A program made the position numbers and the translations under genes. DNA of 64,000 nt from Hyphomicrobiaceae bacterium (lineage in GTDB: Bacteria > Pseudomonadota > Alphaproteobacteria > Rhizobiales > Hyphomicrobiaceae): assembly GCA_022844275.1 (NCBI GenBank), contig JALHMB010000006.1, positions 62,001-126,000 on the forward strand. The letters run 5' to 3'. Below the pieces are notes generated by a model. The model made no database searches and was not told where the DNA came from. It saw nothing but the letters and a program-made list of their open reading frames with translations. Shown here piece by piece: positions 34,065 through 43,063 of the stretch (the stretch's first letter is position 1; every line of letters begins with the position of its first letter).

Positions 34065-35684
34065 TTATCCCTTCACGAGCGAGCGGTAGTCGAGCCGGCG
34101 GTGGAACCAGTACTGGTAGCCGGACACGTTCTTCTGCATCGCGACGTTGGAGAGCGGCTGGAAGATCGGGATGCGTGGCACGTCGGCGAAGGCGAGATCG
34201 AGGAAGCCTTTCACGTTCGTCTCATAGGCCGCCTTGTTGCCGGAAGTAGCGGCATCACCGGCGCCGTCGATGAACGCGTCCATCTGCTTGGACTGGTAGC
34301 TCATCGTGTTGAAGATCGAATTCTTGCCGTGATAGCACCAGATGAAGAAGTACTCCGGATAGTCGAGCCAGCCCGAGAACACGTTGGTGTAGAGCGGCAT
34401 CGTCTTCTTGTTGAGCTCGGTGCGCCAGTTGGCACCCGTCACCTTGTTGATCTCGGCCTTGATGCCGATCTGCGCGAGGCTCTCCTGCGTGAGCACGCAG
34501 AGCGGCTCGTTGATCGTCGCGAAGCCGAGGTCGAACGAGATCGTCGTCTCGAAGCCGTTCGGATAGCCGGCCTCGGCGAGCAGCTGCTTCGCCTTGGCGA
34601 TGTCGGTGTTGTAGTTGTGCGCGACGGGCCAGACAGCGTCCTTGACCTTGTCGAGACCCGAGCCATAAAGAGGCTTCGCTAGGCCGAAGAGCGCCGCATC
34701 CATGATCTTCTGGTAGGGGATCGCATAAGCGACGGCCTGGCGCACCTTGACGTTGTCGAAGGGCGGCTTCGTCACGTTCATGCCGATGTACTGGCAGCCA
34801 TTCGAGAACGGCGTCGAGACGATGTTGAGCTTGCCGGCCTCGCGCAGCTCGACGAAATCCTTGTTCGGCAGCTCGTAGGAGATATCCGCGTCGCCACGCT
34901 CGAGCAGCGCGCGGCGGTTACCGGCGGATGGCACCATGCGCCAGATGATGCGGCGCACCTTCGGCTGTGGCCCGAGTTTCCAGTCATCGTTGCGCTCCAG
35001 GATGACTTCGGCGCCCGGCTGCCACTTGGTCATCTTGTAGGCGCCGCTGCCCACCGTATTGAGCTTCGTATACTCGAGGCCCCAGGGGTCTTTCTCCGTG
35101 GCGTGCTTCTGCACGAGGCCCGAGTTGATGATGCAGGGGACGATCACCGCCAGATCCGGGATCGTCAGGCGGTCCTTCTTGATGAAGTCAACGCGCACGG
35201 TGTGATCGTCGACGACCACGAACTGCTCACGCTTCGTGAGCGAGCCGGCGCCCATCTGGAATGTGGGAAAGCCGCCAACGCTCACCGCGCGATCGAGGGA
35301 CCACTTCACGTCCTTCGCCGTAACTGGCGTGCCGTCCTGGAACTTTGCATCCTTACGCAGCTTGAACGTCGCCGACATATCGCCGACGTTCATATCTTCC
35401 GCGAGTTCCATCTTGAACTTGTCGCGATCGTAGTACTGCGTGCCGTTCGGCAGCGTCTTCATCTCGTGGCTGATGAGCCGGTCGTAACAGTTCCACGATA
35501 CCTCGTAGCCGGGCACGTTGGTGCCGACGCCATGAATATCGACGTTGTTGGGGCCGCTTTCCGAAACGACCAGCAGCGTTTCCTGTCGCGCTTGCGCCTT
35601 GGCACTCGACCAGATCGCCGGCATCGGGAGCGCGGTGGCCGCACCAGCAGCCGACAATGACTTCAGGAACGTGCGACGTTTCAT
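34065..35684 (-). CDS. ABC substrate-binding protein, family 5 (peptide/nickel type), Tat signal
   Basis: Periplasmic ligand-binding component, 539 residues, first gene of the importer-atz operon. The N-terminus MKRRTFLKSLSAAGAATALPMPAIWSSAKAQA is a twin-arginine signal. The SBP_bac_5 body follows (FKLRKDAKFQDGTPVTAKDVKWSLDR, then GINV-type NVTKPPFDNVKVRQAVAYAIP). The start at 35684 is supported by aaggga nine bases upstream; an in-frame upstream start at 35714 adds ten residues with no support. Members bind peptides, nickel, opines or other small amides, so a ureide ligand is plausible given the neighbours. Confidence 0.92.
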   Translation of the reverse strand: MKRRTFLKSLSAAGAATALPMPAIWSSAKAQARQETLLVVSESGPNNVDIHGVGTNVPGYEVSWNCYDRLISHEMKTLPNGTQYYDRDKFKMELAEDMNVGDMSATFKLRKDAKFQDGTPVTAKDVKWSLDRAVSVGGFPTFQMGAGSLTKREQFVVVDDHTVRVDFIKKDRLTIPDLAVIVPCIINSGLVQKHATEKDPWGLEYTKLNTVGSGAYKMTKWQPGAEVILERNDDWKLGPQPKVRRIIWRMVPSAGNRRALLERGDADISYELPNKDFVELREAGKLNIVSTPFSNGCQYIGMNVTKPPFDNVKVRQAVAYAIPYQKIMDAALFGLAKPLYGSGLDKVKDAVWPVAHNYNTDIAKAKQLLAEAGYPNGFETTISFDLGFATINEPLCVLTQESLAQIGIKAEINKVTGANWRTELNKKTMPLYTNVFSGWLDYPEYFFIWCYHGKNSIFNTMSYQSKQMDAFIDGAGDAATSGNKAAYETNVKGFLDLAFADVPRIPIFQPLSNVAMQKNVSGYQYWFHRRLDYRSLVKG

Positions 35685-35734
35685 TGAGCAATCCCTTCGT
35701 TGCGTAAAGCCCAAGACGCTACTGAAGGGTTAAC

Positions 35735-35751
35735 AGCAACCTTCGTGCCAA
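35735..35751 (-). promoter_or_regulatory. Sigma-54 (RpoN) promoter for the importer-atz operon
   Basis: On the reverse strand TTGGCACGAAGGTTGCT matches the -24/-12 consensus YTGGCACGRNNNTTGCW at every position. The -12 GC lies at 35736-35737, so transcription should start near 35724, some 40 bases before the binding-protein ATG. It implies control by an enhancer-binding activator, most likely in response to nitrogen supply. The palindrome near 35870 lies about 145 bases upstream of the predicted start, which is enhancer-like spacing. Confidence 0.8.
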
Positions 35752-35858
35752 CTCTGAACACGCCGTCCGATTTTCAAACAATCAACTGTTCCAAAAAGAT
35801 TATTCCGAGCGCTGTCCGCTCGCCGGCAGGCAAGCTTTCTCCCCTTCCATGTGCAAAG

Positions 35859-35880
35859 TTGCATACAAAATAGTATGCAA
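35859..35880. promoter_or_regulatory. Perfect palindrome upstream of the importer-atz operon, candidate operator/enhancer
   Basis: TTGCATAC, spacer aaaata, GTATGCAA: an eight-base perfect inverted repeat in an AT-rich patch. The left part also contains TTG-CATA-CAA, which resembles FCD-type GntR sites of the TTGTATACAA kind. It may be bound by the GntR protein encoded at the operon's far end or serve as the upstream site of a sigma-54 activator. It does not match the standard NtrC site spacing. Its distance to nicotinamidase is about 140 bases downstream of that gene's stop. Confidence 0.55.
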
Positions 35881-36018
35881 ACGCCTGAAAATTAGCCCGT
35901 GCGACAGCCCTACAGCGGCTTGCGGTGCCCTGAAGGAAGGGTCGCATGAAGCATCACACCAAGGCACAGGCAGAGTACGCACGGACACGCCGGCGCTTAC
36001 GAAACCGAGCCTGCCGCT

Positions 36019-36648
36019 TCAGGCGACGGCATCGGCGGCAATTGCAGGAATACCCCGCTCGGCGAATGCGCGGCGCGCAGCATCGACCGATCCATCGAGA
36101 TCGATGCCGCGCGTCGCCTCCTCGATGACGACGATGTCGAAACCGCTGCTATGGCCATCTTCGGCCGAGTAGCGCACGCAGAAATCGAGCGCGAGACCGG
36201 CCAGGAACACACGGCTGAGTCCGCGCTCGCGCAGATACCCGGTGAGTCCCGTCGGCGTCACCCGGTCATTCTCATAAAATGCCGAATAGGAATCGATCGC
36301 TCGTCGATAGCCCTTGCGGACGATCAGCTCCGCCTGAGGGATGTCCAATCCGCGATGAAACTCGGCGCCGATGCTCCCCTGCACGCAATGATCCGGCCAT
36401 AGAACCTGCGGCCCATAGGGAAAGCTCACGACCTCGAAAGGCTTTCGCCCGGCATTCGCCGAAGCAAATGACCTGTGGCCAGCCGGATGCCAGTCCTGGG
36501 TGAGCACAACATGCTGGAAGCGGCGCGCGAGTTGATTGACGAGAGGAACGATCTCATCGCCCGCTGGCACGGCAAGGTTTCCGCCGGGACAGAAGTCGTT
36601 CTGAACATCGACTACGATCAGGACATCGCCGTCTGCTAGTGCGTGCAT
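36019..36648 (-). CDS. pncA: Nicotinamidase/pyrazinamidase
   Basis: Hydrolyses nicotinamide to nicotinate and ammonia in the NAD salvage cycle. The 209-residue isochorismatase-fold protein has the catalytic triad Asp14 (VVDVQNDFCPGG), Lys112 (VRKGY) and Cys157 (LALDFCVRYSA), and the metal ligands Asp52, His54 and His58 in QDWHPAGH. All are in place and spaced normally. It is a separate unit from the importer operon, read in the same direction, with 334 bases of regulatory DNA after it. Confidence 0.93.
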   Translation of the reverse strand: MHALADGDVLIVVDVQNDFCPGGNLAVPAGDEIVPLVNQLARRFQHVVLTQDWHPAGHRSFASANAGRKPFEVVSFPYGPQVLWPDHCVQGSIGAEFHRGLDIPQAELIVRKGYRRAIDSYSAFYENDRVTPTGLTGYLRERGLSRVFLAGLALDFCVRYSAEDGHSSGFDIVVIEEATRGIDLDGSVDAARRAFAERGIPAIAADAVA

Positions 36649-36763
36649 GCGTCGACCAAGTTCGATCTATCCGCAGAGTAATCTATGCGCAGAGTAATAG
36701 GGCCCCAGGGCGCCTGATCACAATGCGGGCATGGGGTAGGTTCGGTTCCCCGCTCGTCGTCGC

Positions 36764-37207
36764 CTACCAGATTGCCTCCAGGTGCGATGGCAGCTCGGCC
36801 AGGGGTATCTTTACGAGATCCTTGGCAAGCTCCGCGATCACCAGCGACTTGAGCCTGTCCGAAAAAGCAGCACGCAATTCACCAAGCGTTTCCGGTGCCG
36901 CGACGACTGCAAGGCGATTGAATTTGGCATTTCGCGCCGCCGACTCCAGCTTTAGAGCGACCTCTCGCGCGAGTTGCCGCTTCAGCTCTCGGCGGGGGTC
37001 CACCCGGCTCTCGATGGCATGCCGAGTGGGGTTCGCGGATTCCTGGCTCCTTCCGGGTCGGTCACTCTCGATCTCCCTATTGGGAGGCAGCTCCATCTTG
37101 AAGGCCATTCCTTCCACGGGCGTAAGTTTCGATCGGGGTCCGAGGCTTTCGAAGACGGAGGCGTGGCCACCGTCCGCGATGAGTATCCAAGCAGGCTTCG
37201 ACTTCAT
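36764..37207 (-). CDS. Host-attachment family protein
   Basis: A 147-residue protein of the family described as required for attachment to host cells (AtsE-like), a relative of the eRF1/baeRF fold. The features are WILIADGGHASVFES at the start, a basic middle, RRELKRQLAREVALKLESAARNAKFNRL, and VAAPETLGELRAAFSDRLK. The start at MKSKPAWILI (37207) follows gggaga by about nine bases; a start at 37228 adds seven residues. Despite the family name the biochemical role is unknown. It lies 115 bases upstream of pncA. Confidence 0.85.
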   Translation of the reverse strand: MKSKPAWILIADGGHASVFESLGPRSKLTPVEGMAFKMELPPNREIESDRPGRSQESANPTRHAIESRVDPRRELKRQLAREVALKLESAARNAKFNRLAVVAAPETLGELRAAFSDRLKSLVIAELAKDLVKIPLAELPSHLEAIW

Positions 37208-37588
37208 CGCGCATCTCCCTTGCTCCATAAAGTGTGAATCTTATCACGGAGCGGGACCGCGCCCTTGATGCATCTCAATGGTTTAAGAACAGAGCCAACA
37301 ACGCACGCAAGCTTCCGGGACACCAGTTGAGAAAGCCGCCAGCAATCGGGATAGGCGCGCACGATCACATCGCTAGGGCCGAATGTCATGAGGCGCGCTC
37401 GGTGCGGCCGAGATGCGGCCTGCACAATCATCAAGCATGATGCCGGGTCTTGTTGCCTTGACCGTGAGCGATGCTGCAATGCGATATGCCTATCAGGCAG
37501 GCACGAGCATTTCGAGCTGGCTTTGCGTCGACCCCGTCGTCCGCGCAGCCACCCTGCCACAGTTTTCGGTCGAAGGGAGTGCCACACG
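37208..37588. other. Divergent intergenic region before the second importer
   Basis: About 380 bases between the host-attachment gene (reverse) and the second binding-protein gene (forward). Frames crossing it are unconvincing. It must contain the promoter of the six-gene importer/carbamoylase operon. A partial sigma-54-like string occurs near 37498 (aggcacgagcatttcg) but mismatches the -12 GC, so I do not call it. Confidence 0.5.
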
Positions 37589-39187
37589 ATGGACCGCAGA
37601 AGCTTTCTCAAATCCTCACTGAGCGTCGGCGCTCTGGCAGCCTCAGGCGGCATTGCCGCGCCGGCGATTGCCCAAGGTGCCGCCAAGACACTGAAGTTCG
37701 TGCCGCAAGCCAATCTTGCGAACTTCGATCCCATCTGGGGTACGCAGTACGTCGTGCGCAATGCGTCGGTGCTCGTGTGGGACACGCTCTACGGCGTCGA
37801 TAGCAATCTCGAACCTCAGCGCCAGATGGTTGAAGGCGAAGAAGTCTCGAGCGACGGTCTCACCTGGACGTTCAAGCTGCGCTCCGGCCTCAAGTTCCAC
37901 GATGGCGAACCCGTGCTGGCCAAGGACGTGGTCGCGTCGCTCGCCCGCTGGGCCGTGCGCGATCCGATGGGCCAGATGATCAAGGCCATCGAGAAGGAGC
38001 TCGTTGCGGTCGATGACAAGACCGTGAAATGGGTGCTATCGAAACCCTTCCCGAAGATGAAATTCGCACTCGGCAAGAACAACACGCCGATTGCCTTCAT
38101 CATGCCGGAGCGTATTGCGAAGACCGATCCGTTCAAACAGATCAGCGAATACGTCGGCAGCGGTCCGATGACGTTCGCACAGAAGGAATGGGTTCCCGGC
38201 GCCAAGGCGGTATTCGAGAAGTTCGGTGGTTACATGCCGCGCTCGGAGCCGGCGTCGTGGCTGGCCGGCGGCAAAGTCATCGCGATCGATCGCCTCGAAT
38301 GGGTAATCATGCCCGACCCGGCGACGGCGTCGGCCGCGCTTCAAAGCGGCGAGATCGATTGGTGGGAGACGCCGATCCCGGATCTCATTCCAGTGCTTAA
38401 GCGCAATCGCAACATCAAGGTCGATATCGCCGATCCGCTGGGGAATGTCGGGTCGTTCCGGCTCAATCACATGCATCCGCCCTTCGACAACTTGAAGGTG
38501 CGGAAGGCTGTGCAGATGGCGCTCAATCAGGAAGACTTCATGCGCGCCGTTGTCGGCAGTGACGACAGCCTCTGGCAGCCGTTGCCGAGCTTCTTCACGC
38601 CCGGAACGCCCTACTATACCGAGGTGGGCGGCGATGCCCTCAAGGGCGCGCGCAATCTCGATGCGGCCAAGAAGCTCCTTTCGGAAGCCGGCTATAGCGG
38701 CCAGCCCGTAACATGCCTTGTGGCGCAGGATCAGGCGCCGCTGAAGGCTATGGGCGAGGTAACCGCCGACCTGCTCAAGAAGCTCGGCATGACCGTGGAC
38801 TACGTGGCGACTGACTGGGGCACCGTAGGTCAGCGCCGCGCCTCGAAGTCGCCTCCCGGTCAGGGCGGCTGGGGCATGTTCCACACATGGCACGCCGGCG
38901 CCGACTGCGCGACGCCCGCCGCCTACAACGCACTGCGCGGCACCGGCGATAAGGCTTGGTTCGGTTGGCCCAACAGCCCCGATACCGAGAAGGAGATCAC
39001 GGCCTGGTTCGAGGCCAAGAACGCCGAGGAAGAGAAGGCCGCCATGGGCCGGATCAACAAGGCCGCCATGGACGACGTCATCTACATTCCAACCGGCTTC
39101 TACAAGGGCTTCCAGGCCTGGCGCAGTAATATCAGCGGCGTGGTTGGCGGTCCGATTCCGTTCTTCTGGAACGTCAAGAAGGCCTAG
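37589..39187 (+). CDS. ABC substrate-binding protein, family 5, Tat signal (second importer)
   Basis: Periplasmic binding protein, 532 residues. MDRRSFLKSSLSVGALAASGG is a twin-arginine signal ending AIAQG. The body has the SBP_bac_5 blocks TWTFKLRSGLKFHDGEPVLAKDVV and HMHPPFDNLKVRKAVQMALN. The start follows gggag by about ten bases; the frame is open upstream to 37388 but those residues look like noise. First gene of an importer operon ending in a D-carbamoylase, which suggests it binds N-carbamoyl amino acids, hydantoins or peptides. Confidence 0.92.
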   Translation: MDRRSFLKSSLSVGALAASGGIAAPAIAQGAAKTLKFVPQANLANFDPIWGTQYVVRNASVLVWDTLYGVDSNLEPQRQMVEGEEVSSDGLTWTFKLRSGLKFHDGEPVLAKDVVASLARWAVRDPMGQMIKAIEKELVAVDDKTVKWVLSKPFPKMKFALGKNNTPIAFIMPERIAKTDPFKQISEYVGSGPMTFAQKEWVPGAKAVFEKFGGYMPRSEPASWLAGGKVIAIDRLEWVIMPDPATASAALQSGEIDWWETPIPDLIPVLKRNRNIKVDIADPLGNVGSFRLNHMHPPFDNLKVRKAVQMALNQEDFMRAVVGSDDSLWQPLPSFFTPGTPYYTEVGGDALKGARNLDAAKKLLSEAGYSGQPVTCLVAQDQAPLKAMGEVTADLLKKLGMTVDYVATDWGTVGQRRASKSPPGQGGWGMFHTWHAGADCATPAAYNALRGTGDKAWFGWPNSPDTEKEITAWFEAKNAEEEKAAMGRINKAAMDDVIYIPTGFYKGFQAWRSNISGVVGGPIPFFWNVKKA

Positions 39188-39201
39188 GCGGAAAGCCGCA
39201 A

Positions 39202-40143
39202 ATGCTCGGCTTCATTGCCCGCCGCATCATGTCGACGATCCCCGTCATGGGGTTCGTCGCCCTGTTCGTGTTCAGTCTGCTCTACATCGCGCCGGGGGAC
39301 CCAGCGGTGGTGATCGCCGGTGATCAGGCGACGCCCGAGGATGTGGAGCGGATCAGGACTGCGCTTGGTCTCGATCGGCCGTTTCTCGAACGTTTCGTCG
39401 AGTGGTCATGGCGGATCTTGCACGGCGACCTCGGCACGTCGATGTTTACGGGAATGCCGGTGACGCAGCTCATCGGACAGCGGCTCGAGCCGACGCTCTC
39501 GCTCATGGTGCTCACGCTGGTCCTGTCGATTTTCGTCGCTGTGCCGATGGGTGTCGTCGCCGCGTGGAAGGCCGGAAGCTGGATCGATCGCGCGCTCATG
39601 GGCTTTGCCGTTTTCGGCTTCTCCGTGCCGGTATTCGTCGTCGGCTACGTGCTTGCCTATGTCTTTGCGCTGGAGCTCGATTGGCTTCCCGTGCAGGGCT
39701 ACACATCGTTGTCGACCGGCCTGTGGCCCTGGTTCGAGAATCTCATACTCCCTTCGATCGCGCTCGGGTGCGTCTATATCGCGCTGATCGCGCGGATCAC
39801 GCGCGCCTCGATGCTCGAGGTTCTGCAGCAGGACTATATCCGTACGGCGCGCGCGAAGGGCCTCGGGCAGCGCCCCATCCTGTTCGTGCACGCCCTCAAG
39901 AACGCCGCGGTGCCCATCGTGACGGTCATCGGCATAGGTATGGCGCTACTGATCGGCGGCGCCGTCGTGACGGAGAGCGTATTCGCCATTCCAGGTCTTG
40001 GCCGCCTGACAATCGATGCCATCCTGCGGCGTGACTATCCGGTCATTCAGGGCATCGTGCTCCTGTTCAGCTTCATCTACGTGCTCGTCAATCTCGTCGT
40101 CGATCTTATTTACATGCTGCTCGATCCGAGGATCCGATATTGA
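39202..40143 (+). CDS. Dipeptide-type ABC permease (DppB-like, second importer)
   Basis: A 313-residue inner-membrane permease with the DppB start (MLGFIARRIMSTIPVMGFVALFVFSLLYIAPGDPAVVIAG). The coupling loop RTARAKGLGQRPILFVHALKNAAVPIVTVIG is near 210-240, with about six spans. It lies 14 bases after the binding-protein gene and overlaps the next permease by ATTGA. Confidence 0.92.
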   Translation: MLGFIARRIMSTIPVMGFVALFVFSLLYIAPGDPAVVIAGDQATPEDVERIRTALGLDRPFLERFVEWSWRILHGDLGTSMFTGMPVTQLIGQRLEPTLSLMVLTLVLSIFVAVPMGVVAAWKAGSWIDRALMGFAVFGFSVPVFVVGYVLAYVFALELDWLPVQGYTSLSTGLWPWFENLILPSIALGCVYIALIARITRASMLEVLQQDYIRTARAKGLGQRPILFVHALKNAAVPIVTVIGIGMALLIGGAVVTESVFAIPGLGRLTIDAILRRDYPVIQGIVLLFSFIYVLVNLVVDLIYMLLDPRIRY

Positions 40144-41060
40144 CCGCAACCGCCTCACCTTTGGTCGATCCGAAAATGCCCGTCGGCGAGCCCGAACTCC
40201 CCGACATCCTGCCGCCCGTCAAGCAACGGCATGGCATCAGCGGTTTCGCCTATCGCCATCCCGCGATCGCTGTCGGCGGTACCATGCTGCTGCTTCTCAT
40301 CCTGATGGCCATCTTCGCGCCTCTCCTCGGCACGACCGATCCGACCGCGCTGGCGCCCTCCAAGCGCACGCGAGCACCCTCCGCAGAGTACTGGTTCGGA
40401 TCCGACATGATGGGCCGCGATATCTACTCCCGTGTCATCTACGGCGCGCGCGTCTCGCTCATCGTCGGCTTTGCTGTCGCCATCGTCGCATCGATCGCCG
40501 GTCTCGTCGTCGGACTGACCTCGGGCTTCGTCAGGTGGGCCGACAGCATCATCATGCGCGTCATGGACGGCATGATGTCCATCCCGCCCATCCTGTTGGC
40601 CGTCGCGCTCATGGCGCTGACACGCGGCAGCGTCGGTAACGTCATCGCCGCGATCGCGGTCGCCGAATTCCCTCGTGTTACGCGCCTCGTACGCGGCGTC
40701 GTGCTCTCGCTGCGCGAGCAGCCGTACGTGGAGGCAGCCGTCGCGGCCGGCACGCGGACGCCCATGATCATTATCCGCCACATCCTGCCCAACACGATCG
40801 CACCACTTACCGTGCAGGCGACGTACATCTGCGCGAGTGCCATGATCACGGAGTCCATTCTGTCGTTCATCGGCGCCGGCACCCCGCCGATCATCCCCTC
40901 CTGGGGCAACATCATGGCTGATGGTCGTGCTCTCTGGCAGGTGAAGCCCTTCATTGTCTTCTTCCCCGCGATCTTCCTCTCGATCACGGTGCTCGCGGTC
41001 AATCTCCTGGGTGATGGCCTGCGCGATGCCGTCGACCCGCGCATGGCGAAGAGGCTCTGA
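40140..41060 (+). CDS. Dipeptide-type ABC permease (DppC-like, second importer)
   Basis: A 306-residue permease. EYWFGSDMMGRDIYSRVIYGARVSLIVG is the DppC signature and RVTRLVRGVVLSLREQPYVEAAVAAG the coupling loop. The first codon is TTG at 40140, overlapping the preceding stop, so translation is coupled. Six spans are visible, with an N-terminal cytoplasmic extension of about 40 residues rich in Pro. Confidence 0.92.
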   Translation: MTATASPLVDPKMPVGEPELPDILPPVKQRHGISGFAYRHPAIAVGGTMLLLLILMAIFAPLLGTTDPTALAPSKRTRAPSAEYWFGSDMMGRDIYSRVIYGARVSLIVGFAVAIVASIAGLVVGLTSGFVRWADSIIMRVMDGMMSIPPILLAVALMALTRGSVGNVIAAIAVAEFPRVTRLVRGVVLSLREQPYVEAAVAAGTRTPMIIIRHILPNTIAPLTVQATYICASAMITESILSFIGAGTPPIIPSWGNIMADGRALWQVKPFIVFFPAIFLSITVLAVNLLGDGLRDAVDPRMAKRL

Positions 41061-41069
41061 GGTCTGGGC

Positions 41070-42059
41070 ATGGCAATCCTCGAAGTCGAGAAACTGCAGA
41101 CGCACTTCCGCACCGAGCATGGCGTAAGCCGTGCCGTGAATGGCGTCTCGTTCCATCTCAATGCCGGCGAAACATTGGCCATCGTCGGCGAGAGCGGATG
41201 CGGCAAGTCCGTCACCGCCATGTCCATTCTGCGCCTCATCGCCTCGCCCCCCGGCAAATCGGCCGGCAGTATTCGCTTCCAGGGACGCGATCTGCTCACG
41301 CTCCCTGAGCCCGAGATGCGCAAGATCCGCGGCAACGACATCTCGATGATCTTCCAGGAGCCGATGACCTCGCTCAATCCTGTGCTCACCATCGGCCGCC
41401 AGATCACCGAGACACTGGCCCTGCACCAGAAGCTCGATAAGGCCGCCGCGACCGCGCGTGCCGTCGAGATGCTGCGCCTTGCCAATATTCCCGAGCCCGA
41501 GCGGCGTCTCACGCAGTACCCGCATGAGCTTTCGGGCGGAATGCGCCAGCGCGTCATGATCGCGATGGCACTGGCTTGCGACCCGAAACTTCTGATCGCC
41601 GACGAGCCGACCACTGCGCTCGACGTGACGGTGCAGGCGCAGATCCTCGATCTCATGCGCCAGCTCAAGGAAAAGACGGGTACGGCGATCATCCTGATTA
41701 CGCACGATCTCGGCGTCGTCGCCGAGATGGCTCAGCGCGTGATTGTTATGTATGCGGGCAAGGTCGTCGAGGAGGCGAGTGTCGAGGACCTGTTCGCCCG
41801 TCCGCAGCACCCCTATACACGTGCACTACTGGGATCCATGCCGCATCTGAAGGGCGGTACCGGCGAGCACCCGCGGCTCGCCGAAATTCCCGGCGTCGTT
41901 CCGGCACTGACCAAGCGCATCGACGGCTGCATCTTCGCGCCGCGCTGCTCGCAGGTTGTCGAGCACTGCCGCACGGCCTATCCGCCGCTCGAGGAGAAGG
42001 CCAAGGAGCATCGTGCCGCCTGCTGGCAAGCCGCTCGCATCGCGGAGCATGCCGCATGA
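41070..42059 (+). CDS. Dipeptide-type ABC ATPase (DppD-like, second importer)
   Basis: A 329-residue ATPase with GESGCGKS (Walker A), [17 protein letters not shown] (signature), [12 protein letters not shown] (Walker B) and the DppD C-terminal region with Cys residues ([15 protein letters not shown]). The last resembles the oligopeptide-transporter iron-sulfur-like Cys motif. Its stop overlaps the next gene by ATGA. Confidence 0.92.
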   Translation: MAILEVEKLQTHFRTEHGVSRAVNGVSFHLNAGETLAIVGESGCGKSVTAMSILRLIASPPGKSAGSIRFQGRDLLTLPEPEMRKIRGNDISMIFQEPMTSLNPVLTIGRQITETLALHQKLDKAAATARAVEMLRLANIPEPERRLTQYPHELSGGMRQRVMIAMALACDPKLLIADEPTTALDVTVQAQILDLMRQLKEKTGTAIILITHDLGVVAEMAQRVIVMYAGKVVEEASVEDLFARPQHPYTRALLGSMPHLKGGTGEHPRLAEIPGVVPALTKRIDGCIFAPRCSQVVEHCRTAYPPLEEKAKEHRAACWQAARIAEHAA

Positions 42060-43054
42060 AGGCCGATCTCCCACCAGTGCTCGAGGTCAAGGGCCTCACC
42101 AAGCACTTTCCCGTCAAGAAGGGCCTGTTCGGCCGCACGAGCGCGCGCGTCCACGCCGTCGACGGCATCAGCTTCTCTATCAGCGAAAGCGAAACACTGG
42201 GGCTCGTCGGCGAGTCCGGCTGCGGCAAGTCCACTGCCGGCAAGCTCATTCTCAAGCTCATCCCTCCGACTGCAGGTGAGATCAAACTCGAAGGCCGGCG
42301 CATCGACGAGCTGAGCGGCGAGAGCATGCGCGACTGCCGCCGGACCATGCAGGTCGTCTTTCAGGATCCCTATTCCTCGCTCAATCCGCGCATGCGGGCT
42401 CGCGATGTTGTCGCTGAGCCGCTGCGCAATTTCGAGGCCTTGAGCGAGAACGAGATCGACAAGCGCGTCAGCGAACTCTTCGACAACGTCGGCCTGCGCA
42501 GCGATCAGCTCTCGCGCTTCCCACACGAATTCTCGGGCGGTCAACGCCAGCGGCTCGTCATTGCGCGCGCGCTCGCCGTGCGCCCGAGCCTGATCGTGTG
42601 CGACGAGCCCGTCTCGGCGCTCGATGTCTCCGTGCAGGCGCAGGTCATCAATCTGCTGATCGACCTCCAGAAGGAGTTCGGCGTCGCGTATCTGTTCATC
42701 GCGCACGATCTCGCGGTCGTCGAGCACATCAGCCATCGCGTCGCCGTCATGTATCTCGGCCGCATCGTAGAGCTCGCCGACAAGGAATCGCTCTTCGCCA
42801 ATCCGCAGCATCCCTACACTGAGGCACTGCTGTCGGCCGTTCCGGTGCCTGATCCTACCGTCAAGCCGAACCGCATCATCCTGCAGGGCGACGTGCCGAG
42901 CCCGATCAAGCCACCGCCCGGCTGTCATTTCCACACGCGCTGCCCCCTTGCTTTCGAGCGCTGCAAGATCGAGCGCCCGCTCATGCGCGAGACGAAGCCC
43001 AACCACTTCGCCGCCTGCCACTTGCGCGAGGGCGAGGCCGTCCAGACGGGGTGA
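42056..43054 (+). CDS. Dipeptide-type ABC ATPase (DppF-like, second importer)
   Basis: A 332-residue ATPase with [38 protein letters not shown], and a C-terminal Cys motif ([16 protein letters not shown]). It starts within the DppD stop (ATGA) and ends nine bases before the D-carbamoylase gene. A longer upstream frame exists but lies inside DppD and is not used. Confidence 0.92.
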   Translation: MKADLPPVLEVKGLTKHFPVKKGLFGRTSARVHAVDGISFSISESETLGLVGESGCGKSTAGKLILKLIPPTAGEIKLEGRRIDELSGESMRDCRRTMQVVFQDPYSSLNPRMRARDVVAEPLRNFEALSENEIDKRVSELFDNVGLRSDQLSRFPHEFSGGQRQRLVIARALAVRPSLIVCDEPVSALDVSVQAQVINLLIDLQKEFGVAYLFIAHDLAVVEHISHRVAVMYLGRIVELADKESLFANPQHPYTEALLSAVPVPDPTVKPNRIILQGDVPSPIKPPPGCHFHTRCPLAFERCKIERPLMRETKPNHFAACHLREGEAVQTG

Positions 43055-43063
43055 GGTCATCCA

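Noticed and set aside
35859-35880. Canonical NtrC enhancer site
   Set aside because: The palindrome spacing and half-sites do not fit the usual TGCACC-N5-GGTGCA pattern, so it is kept only as an unspecified operator or enhancer.
37498-37514. Second sigma-54-like string (aggcacgagcatttcg)
   Set aside because: The -24 part has A for T and the -12 part lacks the essential GC; too weak to call.
37388-37588. Upstream extension of the second binding protein
   Set aside because: The 67 extra residues have Cys- and Arg-rich noise composition, and the Tat signal begins at 37589.
40155-41810. Long open reverse frame (551 codons) antisense to the second importer permease and ATPase genes
   Set aside because: Composition rich in His, Asp and Arg with no family signature; it mirrors well-supported DppC-like and DppD-like genes on the forward strand. 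Typical of GC-rich DNA.
41576-42055. Upstream extension of the DppF-like ATPase frame
   Set aside because: It lies inside the DppD-like gene in another frame. The ATGA overlap at 42056-42059 gives a normal start.
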